Shown: positions 1 to 8,925, counted from the first letter of the stretch. The stretch: 11,055 nucleotides of DNA from Actinomycetota bacterium (GCA_005774595.1 VAUM01000031.1:1-11055), one strand, 5' to 3'. A program made the numbers and translations. Notes: generated by a model from the letters alone, not told the origin.

Positions 1-3274
<3,274 letters not shown>

Positions 3275-3295
3275 TCTATTCCGATTCAAGATCGA

Positions 3296-3324
3296 GCGCT
3301 ATGCAGCTCCCAGGGTGCGTGTGC
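3296..3324 (+). other. pre-23S processing stem, 3' arm
   Basis: Downstream partner of 217-245, with one A-C mismatch over 29 positions. The 3' half can instead fold locally as GGGTGC/GCACCC (3313-3318/3323-3328, loop GTGT), which would compete with the long-range stem. Confidence 0.88.
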
Positions 3325-3391
3325 ACCCGGCGGCAGCATGACTTTGACAACGCGATACGTGTGATCGCGTCCGACGGAAGCCGTCGGATGT
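3325..3391 (+). other. 23S-5S spacer with two perfect hairpins
   Basis: There is no tRNA here. Two perfect stem-loops are visible: ACGCGAT/ATCGCGT (3350-3356/3364-3370, 7-nt loop) and CCGACGG/CCGTCGG (3371-3377/3381-3387, loop AAG). They are directly adjacent and could stack. The second uses bases 3385-3387, which can also join the extended 5S end helix (3385-3400 with 3500-3515). Confidence 0.8.
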
Positions 3392-3508
3392 GCTCAGTGA
3401 CCATGGCGGAGGGGGTACACCCGATCCCATACCGAACTCGGTAGTTAAGCCCTCCAGCGCCGATGGTACTGCGGCGTCAGGCCGCGGGAGAGTAGGACGT
3501 CGCTGAGC
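3392..3508 (+). rRNA. rrf: 5S ribosomal RNA
   Basis: About 117 nt with standard 5S features: GTGACCATGGCGGAGGGGG near the start, the loop B/C core CCGATCCCATACCGAACTCG (3421-3440), AGTTAAGCCCTCCAGCGCCG, and the 3' strand GCGGGAGAGTAGGACGTCGC. The terminal helix GCTCAGTG/CGCTGAGC closes it. Complementarity continues beyond the mature ends to give a 16-bp helix (3385-3400/3500-3515, one G-U), probably the precursor processing stem. Ends are estimated from helix I. No intrinsic terminator with a T tract is visible just downstream, so where the rrn transcript ends is unclear. Confidence 0.95.
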
Positions 3509-3585
3509 ACATCCGGCGGCTTTCGCGTGTCCTGAGGTGCCCGGAACCGACCGGCCGGGTATTCCTAGCGGAGTGGTAAGGATTC

Positions 3586-3594
3586 TGCTACCCT
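3586..3594 (+). promoter_or_regulatory. possible extended -10 promoter (TGCTACCCT)
   Basis: TGC-TACCCT fits an extended -10 of the TGnTAnnnT form. It would start transcription near 3601, about 45 nt before the NifU-like gene. No good -35 is seen 16-18 nt upstream. A related TGATACCGT lies before dcd and a TGCTAGACT before the DUF1015 gene, which gives modest support. Confidence 0.35.
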
Positions 3595-3646
3595 GCACCA
3601 CGACGGTACGTCCGGCGCACGGTCGCCGGGAGAGGAGTGCTTCACC

Positions 3647-3868
3647 ATGAGAGAGCGCGTACAGGCTGCCCTGGACAAGATCCGTCCGGCGCTGCAGGCC
3701 GACGGCGGCGACGTCGAGCTCGTCGAAGTGACCGACGAGGGCGTCGTGAAGGTCCAGCTCGTCGGCGCGTGCCGCGGCTGCCCGATGTCCCAGATCACGC
3801 TCGCCAACGGAGTGGAGCGGGTGCTCAAGGAAGAGGTCCCGGAGGTCCTGCGGGTCGAGCCCGTCTAG
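3647..3868 (+). CDS. NifU C-terminal-domain Fe-S cluster carrier protein
   Basis: This 73-aa protein is essentially one NifU C-terminal domain (Nfu type). The domain holds a [4Fe-4S] or [2Fe-2S] cluster at the interface of a dimer and passes it to apo-enzymes in the cytoplasm. Family marks: an N-terminal helix followed by LQADGGDVELVEV (residues 16-28), and the cluster-binding motif GACRGCPMS with Cys42 and Cys45. The length is normal for the stand-alone small form; NifU proper and NfuA carry extra N-terminal domains that are absent here. ATG 3647 follows AGAGGAG (3631-3637) by 9 nt. The gene stands alone between the rRNA operon and the nrdJ promoter and has its own hairpin terminator, so it is probably monocistronic. 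It could supply Fe-S enzymes generally; a dedicated client cannot be inferred. Confidence 0.93.
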   Translation: MRERVQAALDKIRPALQADGGDVELVEVTDEGVVKVQLVGACRGCPMSQITLANGVERVLKEEVPEVLRVEPV

Positions 3869-3892
3869 CTCCGAGGCGATCGCACGTCACGA

Positions 3893-3926
3893 GGGCCGGT
3901 CCCGTTGGGGCCGGCCCTTCGCGTTC
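3893..3926 (+). terminator. hairpin terminator after the NifU-like gene
   Basis: An 11-bp stem (3893-3903 with 3907-3917, one G-U pair, loop GTT) lies 25 nt past the stop codon. The tail TTCGCGTTC is only partly T-rich, as is common in high-GC genomes. It separates the NifU-like gene from nrdJ. Confidence 0.65.
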
Positions 3927-4027
3927 CGTCAGGCGCCCGCGTGGCGCCGCGGAACGGGTGAGGACCGCCGTTCGGAGCCGTCAGGCGCCGTTCGTCGGGT
4001 CGCGCGCGCGAAAAACGCGGGCTCCCG
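3918..4027. other. intergenic stretch with hairpin and short direct repeat
   Basis: No gene is seen here. CCGTCAGGCGCC occurs twice (3926-3937 and 3978-3989, 52 bp apart). The first copy is part of a stem-loop, GTTCCG..GGCGCC-CGCGT-GGCGCC..CGGAAC (3923-3955), with a small internal loop. It may be a second terminator or a REP-like unit. Nothing resembling a cobalamin riboswitch was found, although nrdJ lies downstream. Confidence 0.5.
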
Positions 4028-4057
4028 TTGACGCACTAGATGATGTGCGTTTAGACT
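4028..4057 (+). promoter_or_regulatory. nrdJ promoter
   Basis: TTGACG (-35, 4028-4033), an 18-bp spacer and TAGACT (-10, 4052-4057) form the best sigma70-type promoter in the window. The predicted start is near 4064, giving a leader of about 67 nt before the nrdJ ATG. The spacer carries one NrdR-box-like dyad, and the second covers the predicted start site. Confidence 0.72.
4033..4048. promoter_or_regulatory. NrdR box 1 (upstream)
   Basis: The 16-bp dyad GCACTAGATGATGTGC resembles the NrdR box consensus (acaCwAtATaTwGtgt), with core CTAGATGATG. It lies between the -35 and -10 elements, where bound repressor would block RNA polymerase. It starts exactly 32 bp before box 2, the helical phasing typical of paired NrdR sites. 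Confidence 0.72.
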
Positions 4058-4064
4058 CGCAAGG

Positions 4065-4080
4065 CCACAACATCTTGTGT
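4065..4080. promoter_or_regulatory. NrdR box 2 (downstream)
   Basis: CCACAACATCTTGTGT fits the NrdR consensus well: its core CAACATCTTG has the CwA and TwG half-sites correct and in symmetric positions. It sits at the predicted transcription start. NrdR is the Zn-finger/ATP-cone repressor that senses dATP and controls ribonucleotide reductase genes. Its own gene is not in this window. Confidence 0.78.
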
Positions 4081-4130
4081 GGCGCGGCTGTGAGCGCCGC
4101 TTCGAGGGGAACACGCAGGAGGAGGGCCTC

Positions 4131-6419
4131 ATGGCCGACGCAACGGAAAGCATCACCTATGACCGCGCGATCGACGAGACGCTGTCTCCGAACTCGCTGA
4201 AGGTCCTCCAGAAGCGCTACTTGCGCAAGGACGACGACGGCAACCCGATCGAGCTGGCGTCCGACATGTTCATCCGCGTCGCGGAGAACATCGCCTCGGC
4301 GGAGTCGCGCTTCGGCGCGGACCCGGCGGGCGTGGCGCGCTACGCGGTGGACTTCTACCAGCTGATGACGTCGCTCGAGTTCCTGCCGAACTCGCCGACG
4401 CTCATGAACGCCGGCCGTGAGCTTCAGCAGCTGTCGGCGTGCTTCGTACTGCCGGTGGAGGACTCGATGGAGTCGATCTTCGGCGCCGTGCGCGACACCG
4501 CGATCATCCACAAGTCCGGCGGCGGCACCGGTTTCTCCTTCTCACGCTTGCGCCCGACCGGCGACCAGGTCCGCTCGACGCAGGGCGTCAGCAGCGGACC
4601 GGTCTCGTTCATGCGCGTGTTCAACCAGGCGACCGAGGCGGTCAAGCAGGGCGGCACGCGCCGCGGCGCCAACATGGGCGTGCTGCGCGTGGACCACCCG
4701 GACGTGCTGGACTTCATCAGGTGCAAGGAGACCGGTGACTTCTCGAACTTCAACATCTCGATCGCCGTCACCGAGAAGTTCATGGACGCGGTGCGGGCGG
4801 GGACCGGGTACGACCTCATCAACCCGCGTTCGAAGGAGCCGTGCGGGCAGCTCGACGCGCGCGAGGTGTGGGACCTCATCATCGAGATGGCGTGGGCGAC
4901 CGGCGACCCGGGCCTGATCTTCATCGACCGCATGAACCGGGACAACCCGACGCCGCTGCTCGGCGAGATCGAGTCGACCAACCCCTGCGGCGAGCAGCCG
5001 CTCCTGCCGTACGAGGCGTGCAATCTCGGCTCGGTCAACCTCGCGAGGTTCGTGACCGCGAAGGAGGACGGTTCGCCGGACGTCGCGTGGGACCGCCTCG
5101 GCGACGTGGTGCACCGCGCGGTCCGCTTCCTCGACGACGTGATCGAGGTCAACCAGTACCCGCTGCCCAAGATCGACGAGCTCGCGCGCGGCAACCGCAA
5201 GATCGGGTTGGGGGTCATGGGCTGGTCGGACATGCTCATCAAGATGGGCGTGTCGTACGACAGCGAGGAGGCTGTGGCGCTCGGCGAGAAGGTCATGGGC
5301 TTCATCGAGGCCGAGGCGCGTCAGGCGTCCGAGACGCTCGCGGGCGAGCGCGGCACGTTCCCGAACTTCGCCGGGTCGATCTACGACTCGCCCGACGGCC
5401 GGCCGATGCGCAATGCGACCGTCACCACCATCGCGCCGACCGGCACGCTCTCGATCATCGCGAACTGCAGCAGCGGCATCGAGCCCCTGTTCGCGGTGAG
5501 CTACATCCGGACCGTCATGGACAACGACCGCCTCGTCGAGGTGAACCCGCTGTTCGAGGAGATGGCGGTCCGTGGGGGCTTCTCCAGCCCTGAGCTGATG
5601 GAGCGCATCGCGGACCACGGCACGGTCGACGGCATCGAGGACATCCCGGCCGAGGTCCGCGCGCTGTTCCGCACGGCGCACGACATCACCCCGGAGTGGC
5701 ACGTGCGGATGCAGGCCGCGTTCCAGAAGTTCACCGACAACGCCGTGTCCAAGACGGTCAACTTCCCGAACGAGGCGACCGCCGACGACGTGCGTGAGGT
5801 GTACGACCTGGCGCACGACCTCGGCGTGAAGGGCGTCACGATCTACCGTGACGGCAGCAAGGCCGGCCAGGTCCTGACCACCGGCAAGTCCGCGTCCGGC
5901 GGTACGGCTGCCGACGGGACGGCGGGCGTCCACGGCGAGATCGAGCCGCGTCCGCGTCCGGCGGTGACCGAGGGGCGCACGACCAAGATCCAGACCGGCT
6001 GCGGCAACCTCTACGTCACCATCAACTGGGACGAAGTCGGGATGTGCGAGGTGTTCACCTCGATGGGCAAGTCCGGCGGGTGTGCCGCATCGCAGTCCGA
6101 GGCCTTGTCGCGGATCATCTCGGCGGCCCTGCGCTCCGGGGTCGACCCCGAGGCGGTCGTCAAGCAGCTGCGCGGCATCCGGTGCCCGAGCCCCGCGTGG
6201 GCCAAGGGCGGCAACGTCCTGTCGTGTGCCGACGCGGTCGGCATCGTGATGGACCAGACGCTGCACTTCATCAAGACCGGCGAGTCCCCCGACATGGTGA
6301 CGCGCTCCACCGACTCGCTCGTGTACAAGACCGGTGCGTGCCCCGAGTGCGGCGGTGCGCTCGAGCACGAGAGCGGCTGCTCCGTGTGCCACGGGTGCGG
6401 CTACAGCAAGTGCGCGTAG
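4131..6419 (+). CDS. nrdJ: adenosylcobalamin-dependent (class II) ribonucleoside-diphosphate reductase
   Basis: This cytoplasmic enzyme reduces ribonucleotides to deoxyribonucleotides for DNA synthesis, using a thiyl radical generated from adenosylcobalamin, with no oxygen requirement. In the 762-aa protein I see NSPTLMNAG (87-95), first redox Cys104, then the active-site motif NPCGE with Asn284, radical Cys286 and Glu288. The second redox Cys297 is 11 residues further, as in the Thermotoga-type enzyme. The PTGT substrate/phosphate motif starts at 436. A flexible linker (about 585-615) leads to a TSCPD domain (about 615-715). The Cys-rich tail has CPEC (737-740), CSVCHGC (750-756) and Cys761, which fits a zinc ribbon plus shuttle thiols. 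There is no N-terminal ATP cone. ATG 4131 follows AGGAGGAGG by a few nt; the in-frame GTG at 4077 lies inside NrdR box 2 and is rejected. dcd follows 94 nt later on the same strand. Confidence 0.97.
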   Translation: MADATESITYDRAIDETLSPNSLKVLQKRYLRKDDDGNPIELASDMFIRVAENIASAESRFGADPAGVARYAVDFYQLMTSLEFLPNSPTLMNAGRELQQLSACFVLPVEDSMESIFGAVRDTAIIHKSGGGTGFSFSRLRPTGDQVRSTQGVSSGPVSFMRVFNQATEAVKQGGTRRGANMGVLRVDHPDVLDFIRCKETGDFSNFNISIAVTEKFMDAVRAGTGYDLINPRSKEPCGQLDAREVWDLIIEMAWATGDPGLIFIDRMNRDNPTPLLGEIESTNPCGEQPLLPYEACNLGSVNLARFVTAKEDGSPDVAWDRLGDVVHRAVRFLDDVIEVNQYPLPKIDELARGNRKIGLGVMGWSDMLIKMGVSYDSEEAVALGEKVMGFIEAEARQASETLAGERGTFPNFAGSIYDSPDGRPMRNATVTTIAPTGTLSIIANCSSGIEPLFAVSYIRTVMDNDRLVEVNPLFEEMAVRGGFSSPELMERIADHGTVDGIEDIPAEVRALFRTAHDITPEWHVRMQAAFQKFTDNAVSKTVNFPNEATADDVREVYDLAHDLGVKGVTIYRDGSKAGQVLTTGKSASGGTAADGTAGVHGEIEPRPRPAVTEGRTTKIQTGCGNLYVTINWDEVGMCEVFTSMGKSGGCAASQSEALSRIISAALRSGVDPEAVVKQLRGIRCPSPAWAKGGNVLSCADAVGIVMDQTLHFIKTGESPDMVTRSTDSLVYKTGACPECGGALEHESGCSVCHGCGYSKCA

Positions 6420-6434
6420 TGCGCGTGTAGAACC

Positions 6435-6443
6435 TGATACCGT
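6435..6443 (+). promoter_or_regulatory. possible extended -10 promoter before dcd
   Basis: TGATACCGT fits TGnTAnnnT. Transcription would begin near 6450, inside the left arm of the hairpin at 6445-6476, so promoter and hairpin functions conflict. No convincing -35 is present. A TACCGT also lies before the gene at 8672. This is weak evidence that dcd has its own promoter in addition to readthrough from nrdJ. Confidence 0.28.
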
Positions 6444-6444
6444 C

Positions 6445-6476
6445 GGTGCGGGCCGGGGACACGCCCGGCCCGCACC
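6445..6476 (+). terminator. strong perfect hairpin between nrdJ and dcd
   Basis: GGTGCGGGCCGGG (6445-6457) and CCCGGCCCGCACC (6464-6476) pair perfectly over 13 bp around a GACACG loop, 25 nt past the nrdJ stop. No T tract follows (GATGCGTGACC). It may be a terminator that works without a U tract, an attenuating or 3'-protecting structure, or both. Confidence 0.5.
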
Positions 6477-6513
6477 GATGCGTGACCGCCTCGATCCTCA
6501 GGGAGCGACCGCC

Positions 6514-7083
6514 ATGGTCCTTTCAGACCGCACCATCAAGGAGTTGCTGGCCGCCGGCCGCATCAACGTCGATCCGCTCGACCCCGACGACATCCAGCCG
6601 TCGAGCATCGACCTGCACCTCGGCTCGCGCTTCCAGGTCTTCCGCAACTCGCGCTACCCGTTCATCGATCCCTCGCGCGAGCAGGACGGCCTGATGGACA
6701 TGGTCGAGGGCTCGGTCGAGGAGCCGTTCGTCCTGCACCCGGGCGAGTTCGCGCTCGGAACGACCGTCGAGTGCATCACGCTGCCCGACGACATCGTCGC
6801 GCGCCTCGAGGGGAAGAGCTCGCTGGGGCGGCTCGGCCTGCTCATCCACTCGACCGCGGGCTACGTCGACCCGGGCTGGGAGGGTCACCTCACACTCGAG
6901 CTGTCGAACGTCGCGAACCTGCCGATCGTGCTCACGCCCGGGATGCAGATCGGCCAGGTCTCGTTCACGAGGATGACGACGCCGGTGGACCGGCCGTACG
7001 GCAGCCCGGGCCTCGGCTCGCGCTATCAGGGGCAGTACGACCCGACGCCGAGCCGCTCGCACCTGGGACGCCGCGCGGAGTAG
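6514..7083 (+). CDS. dcd: dCTP deaminase (probably bifunctional dCTP deaminase/dUTPase)
   Basis: This enzyme deaminates dCTP to dUTP; the bifunctional subgroup also hydrolyses it to dUMP, the precursor for thymidylate synthase. The 189-aa sequence is typical throughout: LSDRTIKELLAAGRI at the start, QPSSIDLHLG (29-38), VLHPGEFALGTTVE, the nucleotide-binding motif GKSSLGRLG (100-108), TAGYVDPGWEGHLTLELSN with the presumed catalytic Glu129, and a C-terminal YGSPGLGSRYQGQYDPTPSRS that closes over the active site. From memory it closely resembles the Mycobacterium tuberculosis enzyme, which is bifunctional, including TAG-(F/Y)-x-DPG rather than the E. coli TAHRIDPG. ATG 6514 follows AGGGAG (6500-6505) by 8 nt. 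It lies downstream of nrdJ in the same orientation, and the two together set the deoxynucleotide pool. The dUTPase activity is inferred. Confidence 0.95.
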   Translation: MVLSDRTIKELLAAGRINVDPLDPDDIQPSSIDLHLGSRFQVFRNSRYPFIDPSREQDGLMDMVEGSVEEPFVLHPGEFALGTTVECITLPDDIVARLEGKSSLGRLGLLIHSTAGYVDPGWEGHLTLELSNVANLPIVLTPGMQIGQVSFTRMTTPVDRPYGSPGLGSRYQGQYDPTPSRSHLGRRAE

Positions 7084-7119
7084 CCGGGGCGGGGGCTTGG
7101 CGCCTGCGGGCTGCAGCCG

Positions 7120-8199
7120 TCAGAGCCCGAGCGTCACCTTCGAGACCACCGGGGCGGGCACGAAGCCGGCGAGGTACTTGCCCGCGCGCGACTCCATGAA
7201 CGGCAGCCACTTCAACTTGCGCGTGATGTTCCGGCCCACGCGGGCGGCCGACGCGGAGTACGCCGCGAGCGCGCCCGTGCCGCCGGTCTCGGCGACCGCG
7301 CGCCCGGCGAGCATGCCGGTGTTCATCGCGTAGGAGATTCCCTCGCCGGAGGTAGGCGACATGAAGCCGCCCGCCTCGCCGGCGAGCAGGACGCGGCCCG
7401 AGCCGCACACGACGTCGCCGGGCGAGCGCACGGACAGGGCCGCAGCGGCCTCCCGCTTCACGGTCTCGCCGAGCTGAGGCAGCGCGGCCCGCAACACGGC
7501 GCAGACCTCCTCGTGGATCGTGTGGGGGTGCTTGGTCTTCGGGTAGAAGACCGAGCCGATGATGGCCGTGTCGCCCTTCGGCACGACGTACGCGTACGCG
7601 AAGCTGTCGCCCACGCCGCGCAGGTAGATGCAGTCGAAGTACGGCGGCAGGCCGCCGCGAAGCGTCACGAAGTCCTGGAGGGTGACATACGTGGAGGTCG
7701 CTGTGATCCCGAGTTCGCGACGCACTCGGGAGCGCGCGCCGTCCGCACCGACCAGCGCGTCGCAGCGCACCTCCCGTACGCCGCCGTTCTCGAAGGTCGC
7801 GGTGACGGTGTCGGCGTCCTGCGCGAGTGCGGTGAGGCGCGTCGCGGCGGCGACGTGCACGTGGTCCGGGAGGCATGACAGCAGCCACGCGTCGAAGCCG
7901 GCCCGGTCGATGTTGAGGAAGCGCAGCTCGGTGGCACGGTCGATGCACCGGTCCCAGTCCACGTAGCGGAAGTTCACGTGGCTCGGCTCGAGCACGATGT
8001 CGTCGGGCACCGCTCCGAAAGGCGCGAGGAACTCCTGCGCGTAGCGGTTGAGCATCCCGCCGCAGCTCTTGTCGCGCGGCAGTTCCGATGCGTCGACGAG
8101 GAGGACGTCTCCGGTGCGGGCCGCCTCGGCGGCCGCCATGACGCCCGCCGGGCCCGCTCCCACGACCACCGTCCGGTAGTGGTCCGCCATGTGCTGCAT
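7120..8199 (-). CDS. geranylgeranyl reductase family FAD-dependent oxidoreductase
   Basis: This 359-aa flavoprotein belongs to the family that saturates isoprenoid chains of membrane lipids, quinones or chlorophyll precursors. The Rossmann motif VVVGAGPAG (11-19) binds FAD. It is followed by LPRDKSCGG (40-48), whose Lys-x-Cys-Gly-Gly is a family mark near the flavin. The second FAD segment is VGADGARSRVR (150-160), and the third is LLAGEAGGFMSPTSGEGI (271-288), matching G(D/E)A-x-G-x4-P-x2-GEGI. Family members more often have GDAAG there. The likely role, from family knowledge only, is reducing the prenyl tail of menaquinone or a polyprenyl lipid; substrate and reductant cannot be read from sequence. 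ATG 8199 has GGAG at a short 4-nt spacing; ATG 8190 (MADHY...) is a possible alternative. It is convergent with dcd (36-nt gap) and divergent from the gene at 8357. An upstream extension to 8328 would cross the likely promoter and is rejected. Confidence 0.9.
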   Translation of the reverse strand: MQHMADHYRTVVVGAGPAGVMAAAEAARTGDVLLVDASELPRDKSCGGMLNRYAQEFLAPFGAVPDDIVLEPSHVNFRYVDWDRCIDRATELRFLNIDRAGFDAWLLSCLPDHVHVAAATRLTALAQDADTVTATFENGGVREVRCDALVGADGARSRVRRELGITATSTYVTLQDFVTLRGGLPPYFDCIYLRGVGDSFAYAYVVPKGDTAIIGSVFYPKTKHPHTIHEEVCAVLRAALPQLGETVKREAAAALSVRSPGDVVCGSGRVLLAGEAGGFMSPTSGEGISYAMNTGMLAGRAVAETGGTGALAAYSASAARVGRNITRKLKWLPFMESRAGKYLAGFVPAPVVSKVTLGL

Positions 8200-8210
8200 G
8201 TGACTCCAGT

Positions 8211-8227
8211 CCGCCCAAGGAGGGCGG
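8211..8227 (-). other. leader hairpin before the reductase gene
   Basis: On the minus strand CCGCCC-TCCTT-GGGCGG forms a perfect 6-bp stem just upstream of the GGAG ribosome site. It could influence translation initiation; this is only a structural observation. Confidence 0.4.
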
Positions 8228-8271
8228 CCTTGAGGCTCCCCCGCGCGAAGAACACATTCGACGCGCCGCAG

Positions 8272-8277
8272 AGTATA
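8272..8277 (-). promoter_or_regulatory. -10 element for the reductase gene
   Basis: TATACT on the minus strand (5/6 to consensus) is the best -10 in this GC-rich divergent region. It predicts a start near 8265 and a leader of about 65 nt. The -35 position reads as GC-rich sequence without a match. Confidence 0.5.
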
Positions 8278-8309
8278 CCTGCCGCGCGGACGCGCGCGGG
8301 GCGGCCCCG

Positions 8310-8315
8310 TAGTAT
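8310..8315 (+). promoter_or_regulatory. possible -10 element for the Cys-rich gene
   Basis: TAGTAT on + lies 42 nt before the GTG start at 8357, back to back with the minus-strand TATACT. No -35 is evident. If both are used, the two divergent promoters share a spacer of about 30 bp of almost pure G/C. Confidence 0.32.
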
Positions 8316-8356
8316 CGTGACGTGACATCGCGCACCGGACCGACGAGGAGAATGAC

Positions 8357-8599
8357 GTGACGAAGTGCTGGGAAGAGCGCGGTTGTGACGAGGAGATGAT
8401 GGCGGAGTGCCTCCATCACACCGACTTCCACGACCGCTGCCCCACGAAGTGCGCGTTCGCGAACGCGTGCCCGCGTCCGACGCACGAGGTGACCACCGAT
8501 CCGGCCCTGCTCTTCGACCCGGCGATCGACCGCTCGCAGGTCATCAAGGAGACCTGCTTGTACTGCACGTTCTTCCTGGAGAACGGTCCGCGCCTGTGA
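8357..8599 (+). CDS. 80-aa cysteine-rich protein with CWE-x3-C motif (unassigned)
   Basis: I do not recognise a named family with certainty. The protein has eight Cys (4, 10, 18, 28, 32, 38, 67, 70) and several His in 80 residues. The N-terminal CWEERGC recalls the CWE-x3-C motif of small metal-binding or 'two-CW'-type domains. It is followed by CPTKC (28-32) and a C-terminal CLYC (67-70). The spacing suggests one or two metal or Fe-S sites. No signal peptide or membrane segment is seen, so it is probably cytoplasmic. GTG 8357 is preceded by GAGGAG (8345-8350) with a 6-nt gap. An ATG at 8352 opens only a two-codon frame (ATG ACG TGA) whose stop overlaps the GTG. It is divergent from the flavoprotein reductase and 72 nt before a small membrane protein gene. 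A role as electron carrier or metal-binding regulator is speculation. Confidence 0.82.
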   Translation: MTKCWEERGCDEEMMAECLHHTDFHDRCPTKCAFANACPRPTHEVTTDPALLFDPAIDRSQVIKETCLYCTFFLENGPRL

Positions 8600-8616
8600 C
8601 GGCACGCGCACAGCGG

Positions 8617-8622
8617 TACCGT
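8617..8622 (+). promoter_or_regulatory. possible -10 element (TACCGT) for the 77-aa gene
   Basis: TACCGT sits 16 nt after TGTGAC (8595-8600), a partial -35, and 49 nt before the ATG at 8672. The same hexamer lies upstream of dcd. Evidence is weak. Confidence 0.3.
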
Positions 8623-8671
8623 AGAGACGAAGAGGGCCGCAGTCTCCGCTGCGGACACGAGGGGAGGCGTC

Positions 8672-8905
8672 ATGTGGGACCGGTCCGACGGCTGCTGTGA
8701 CGGCGGGGGGATCCTCGACCTGCTCAGCTGCCTGTTCCTCGCAGGCTCCATCACCTGCCTCCTGTTCGCGCTGCACCGCATCGCTGCAGCGCTGACGGTC
8801 ACCGCGCGCGTGAAGGTGCTCCACAGCGAGGCGATAGCGCTCGACGACGAGCAGCGCGCGGCCCTGGTCGCGAAGGTGAAGACGCGGGCGCTGAAGAACC
8901 TGTAG
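8672..8905 (+). CDS. 77-aa small single-pass membrane protein (unassigned)
   Basis: No family recognised. Residues 1-12 (with SDGCCDGGG) are short and polar. Residues 13-40 form one hydrophobic segment (ILDLLSCLFLAGSITCLLFALHRIAAAL), long enough for a transmembrane helix. Residues 41-77 are a probably helical, mixed-charge, net-basic tail ending KVKTRALKNL, likely cytoplasmic by the positive-inside rule. Cys residues are at 8, 9, 20 and 29. The coding call rests on an AGGGGAGG ribosome site (8660-8667) 4 nt before the ATG, a clean frame with the local codon bias, and the fit between its neighbours. It lies 72 nt after the Cys-rich gene in the same orientation and converges on the DUF1015 gene with a 20-nt gap. 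It might anchor a partner at the membrane, but nothing shows this directly. Confidence 0.75.
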   Translation: MWDRSDGCCDGGGILDLLSCLFLAGSITCLLFALHRIAAALTVTARVKVLHSEAIALDDEQRAALVAKVKTRALKNL

Positions 8906-8925
8906 CGCCCGGCGCGGACGAGGCG

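Noticed and set aside
3344..3349. TTGACA in the 23S-5S spacer as a promoter -35
   Set aside because: No TAnnnT-type -10 lies 16-18 nt downstream; that stretch is a perfect hairpin inside the rRNA transcript.
3540..3559. CCCGG/CCGGG pairing as the rRNA operon terminator
   Set aside because: Only 5 bp with a 10-nt loop and no T tract; too weak to call.
3918..4130. Cobalamin riboswitch before the B12-dependent nrdJ
   Set aside because: No B12-box-like GCCACTG or long multi-stem leader is seen. The predicted leader is only about 67 nt, and the dyad there fits NrdR boxes better.
4077..4130. Upstream GTG start for nrdJ (18 extra residues)
   Set aside because: The GTG lies within NrdR box 2 at the predicted transcription start and has no ribosome site, whereas ATG 4131 has a strong one.
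4542..6392. 616-aa open frame antisense to nrdJ
   Set aside because: It is the mirror of nrdJ codon bias in high-GC DNA, gives Arg/His/Ala/Val-rich low-complexity protein without motifs, and lies opposite a well-supported gene.
8200..8328. Longer N-terminus of the reductase (43 extra residues)
   Set aside because: The extension is Arg/Pro-rich, precedes the Rossmann motif by an unusual distance, and crosses the TATACT promoter and leader hairpin.
6965..8824. 619-aa minus-strand open frame across dcd end, reductase and Cys-rich gene
   Set aside because: It is a frame-shifted shadow of the reductase gene on the same strand, and it covers several clear genes and a divergent promoter region without family motifs.
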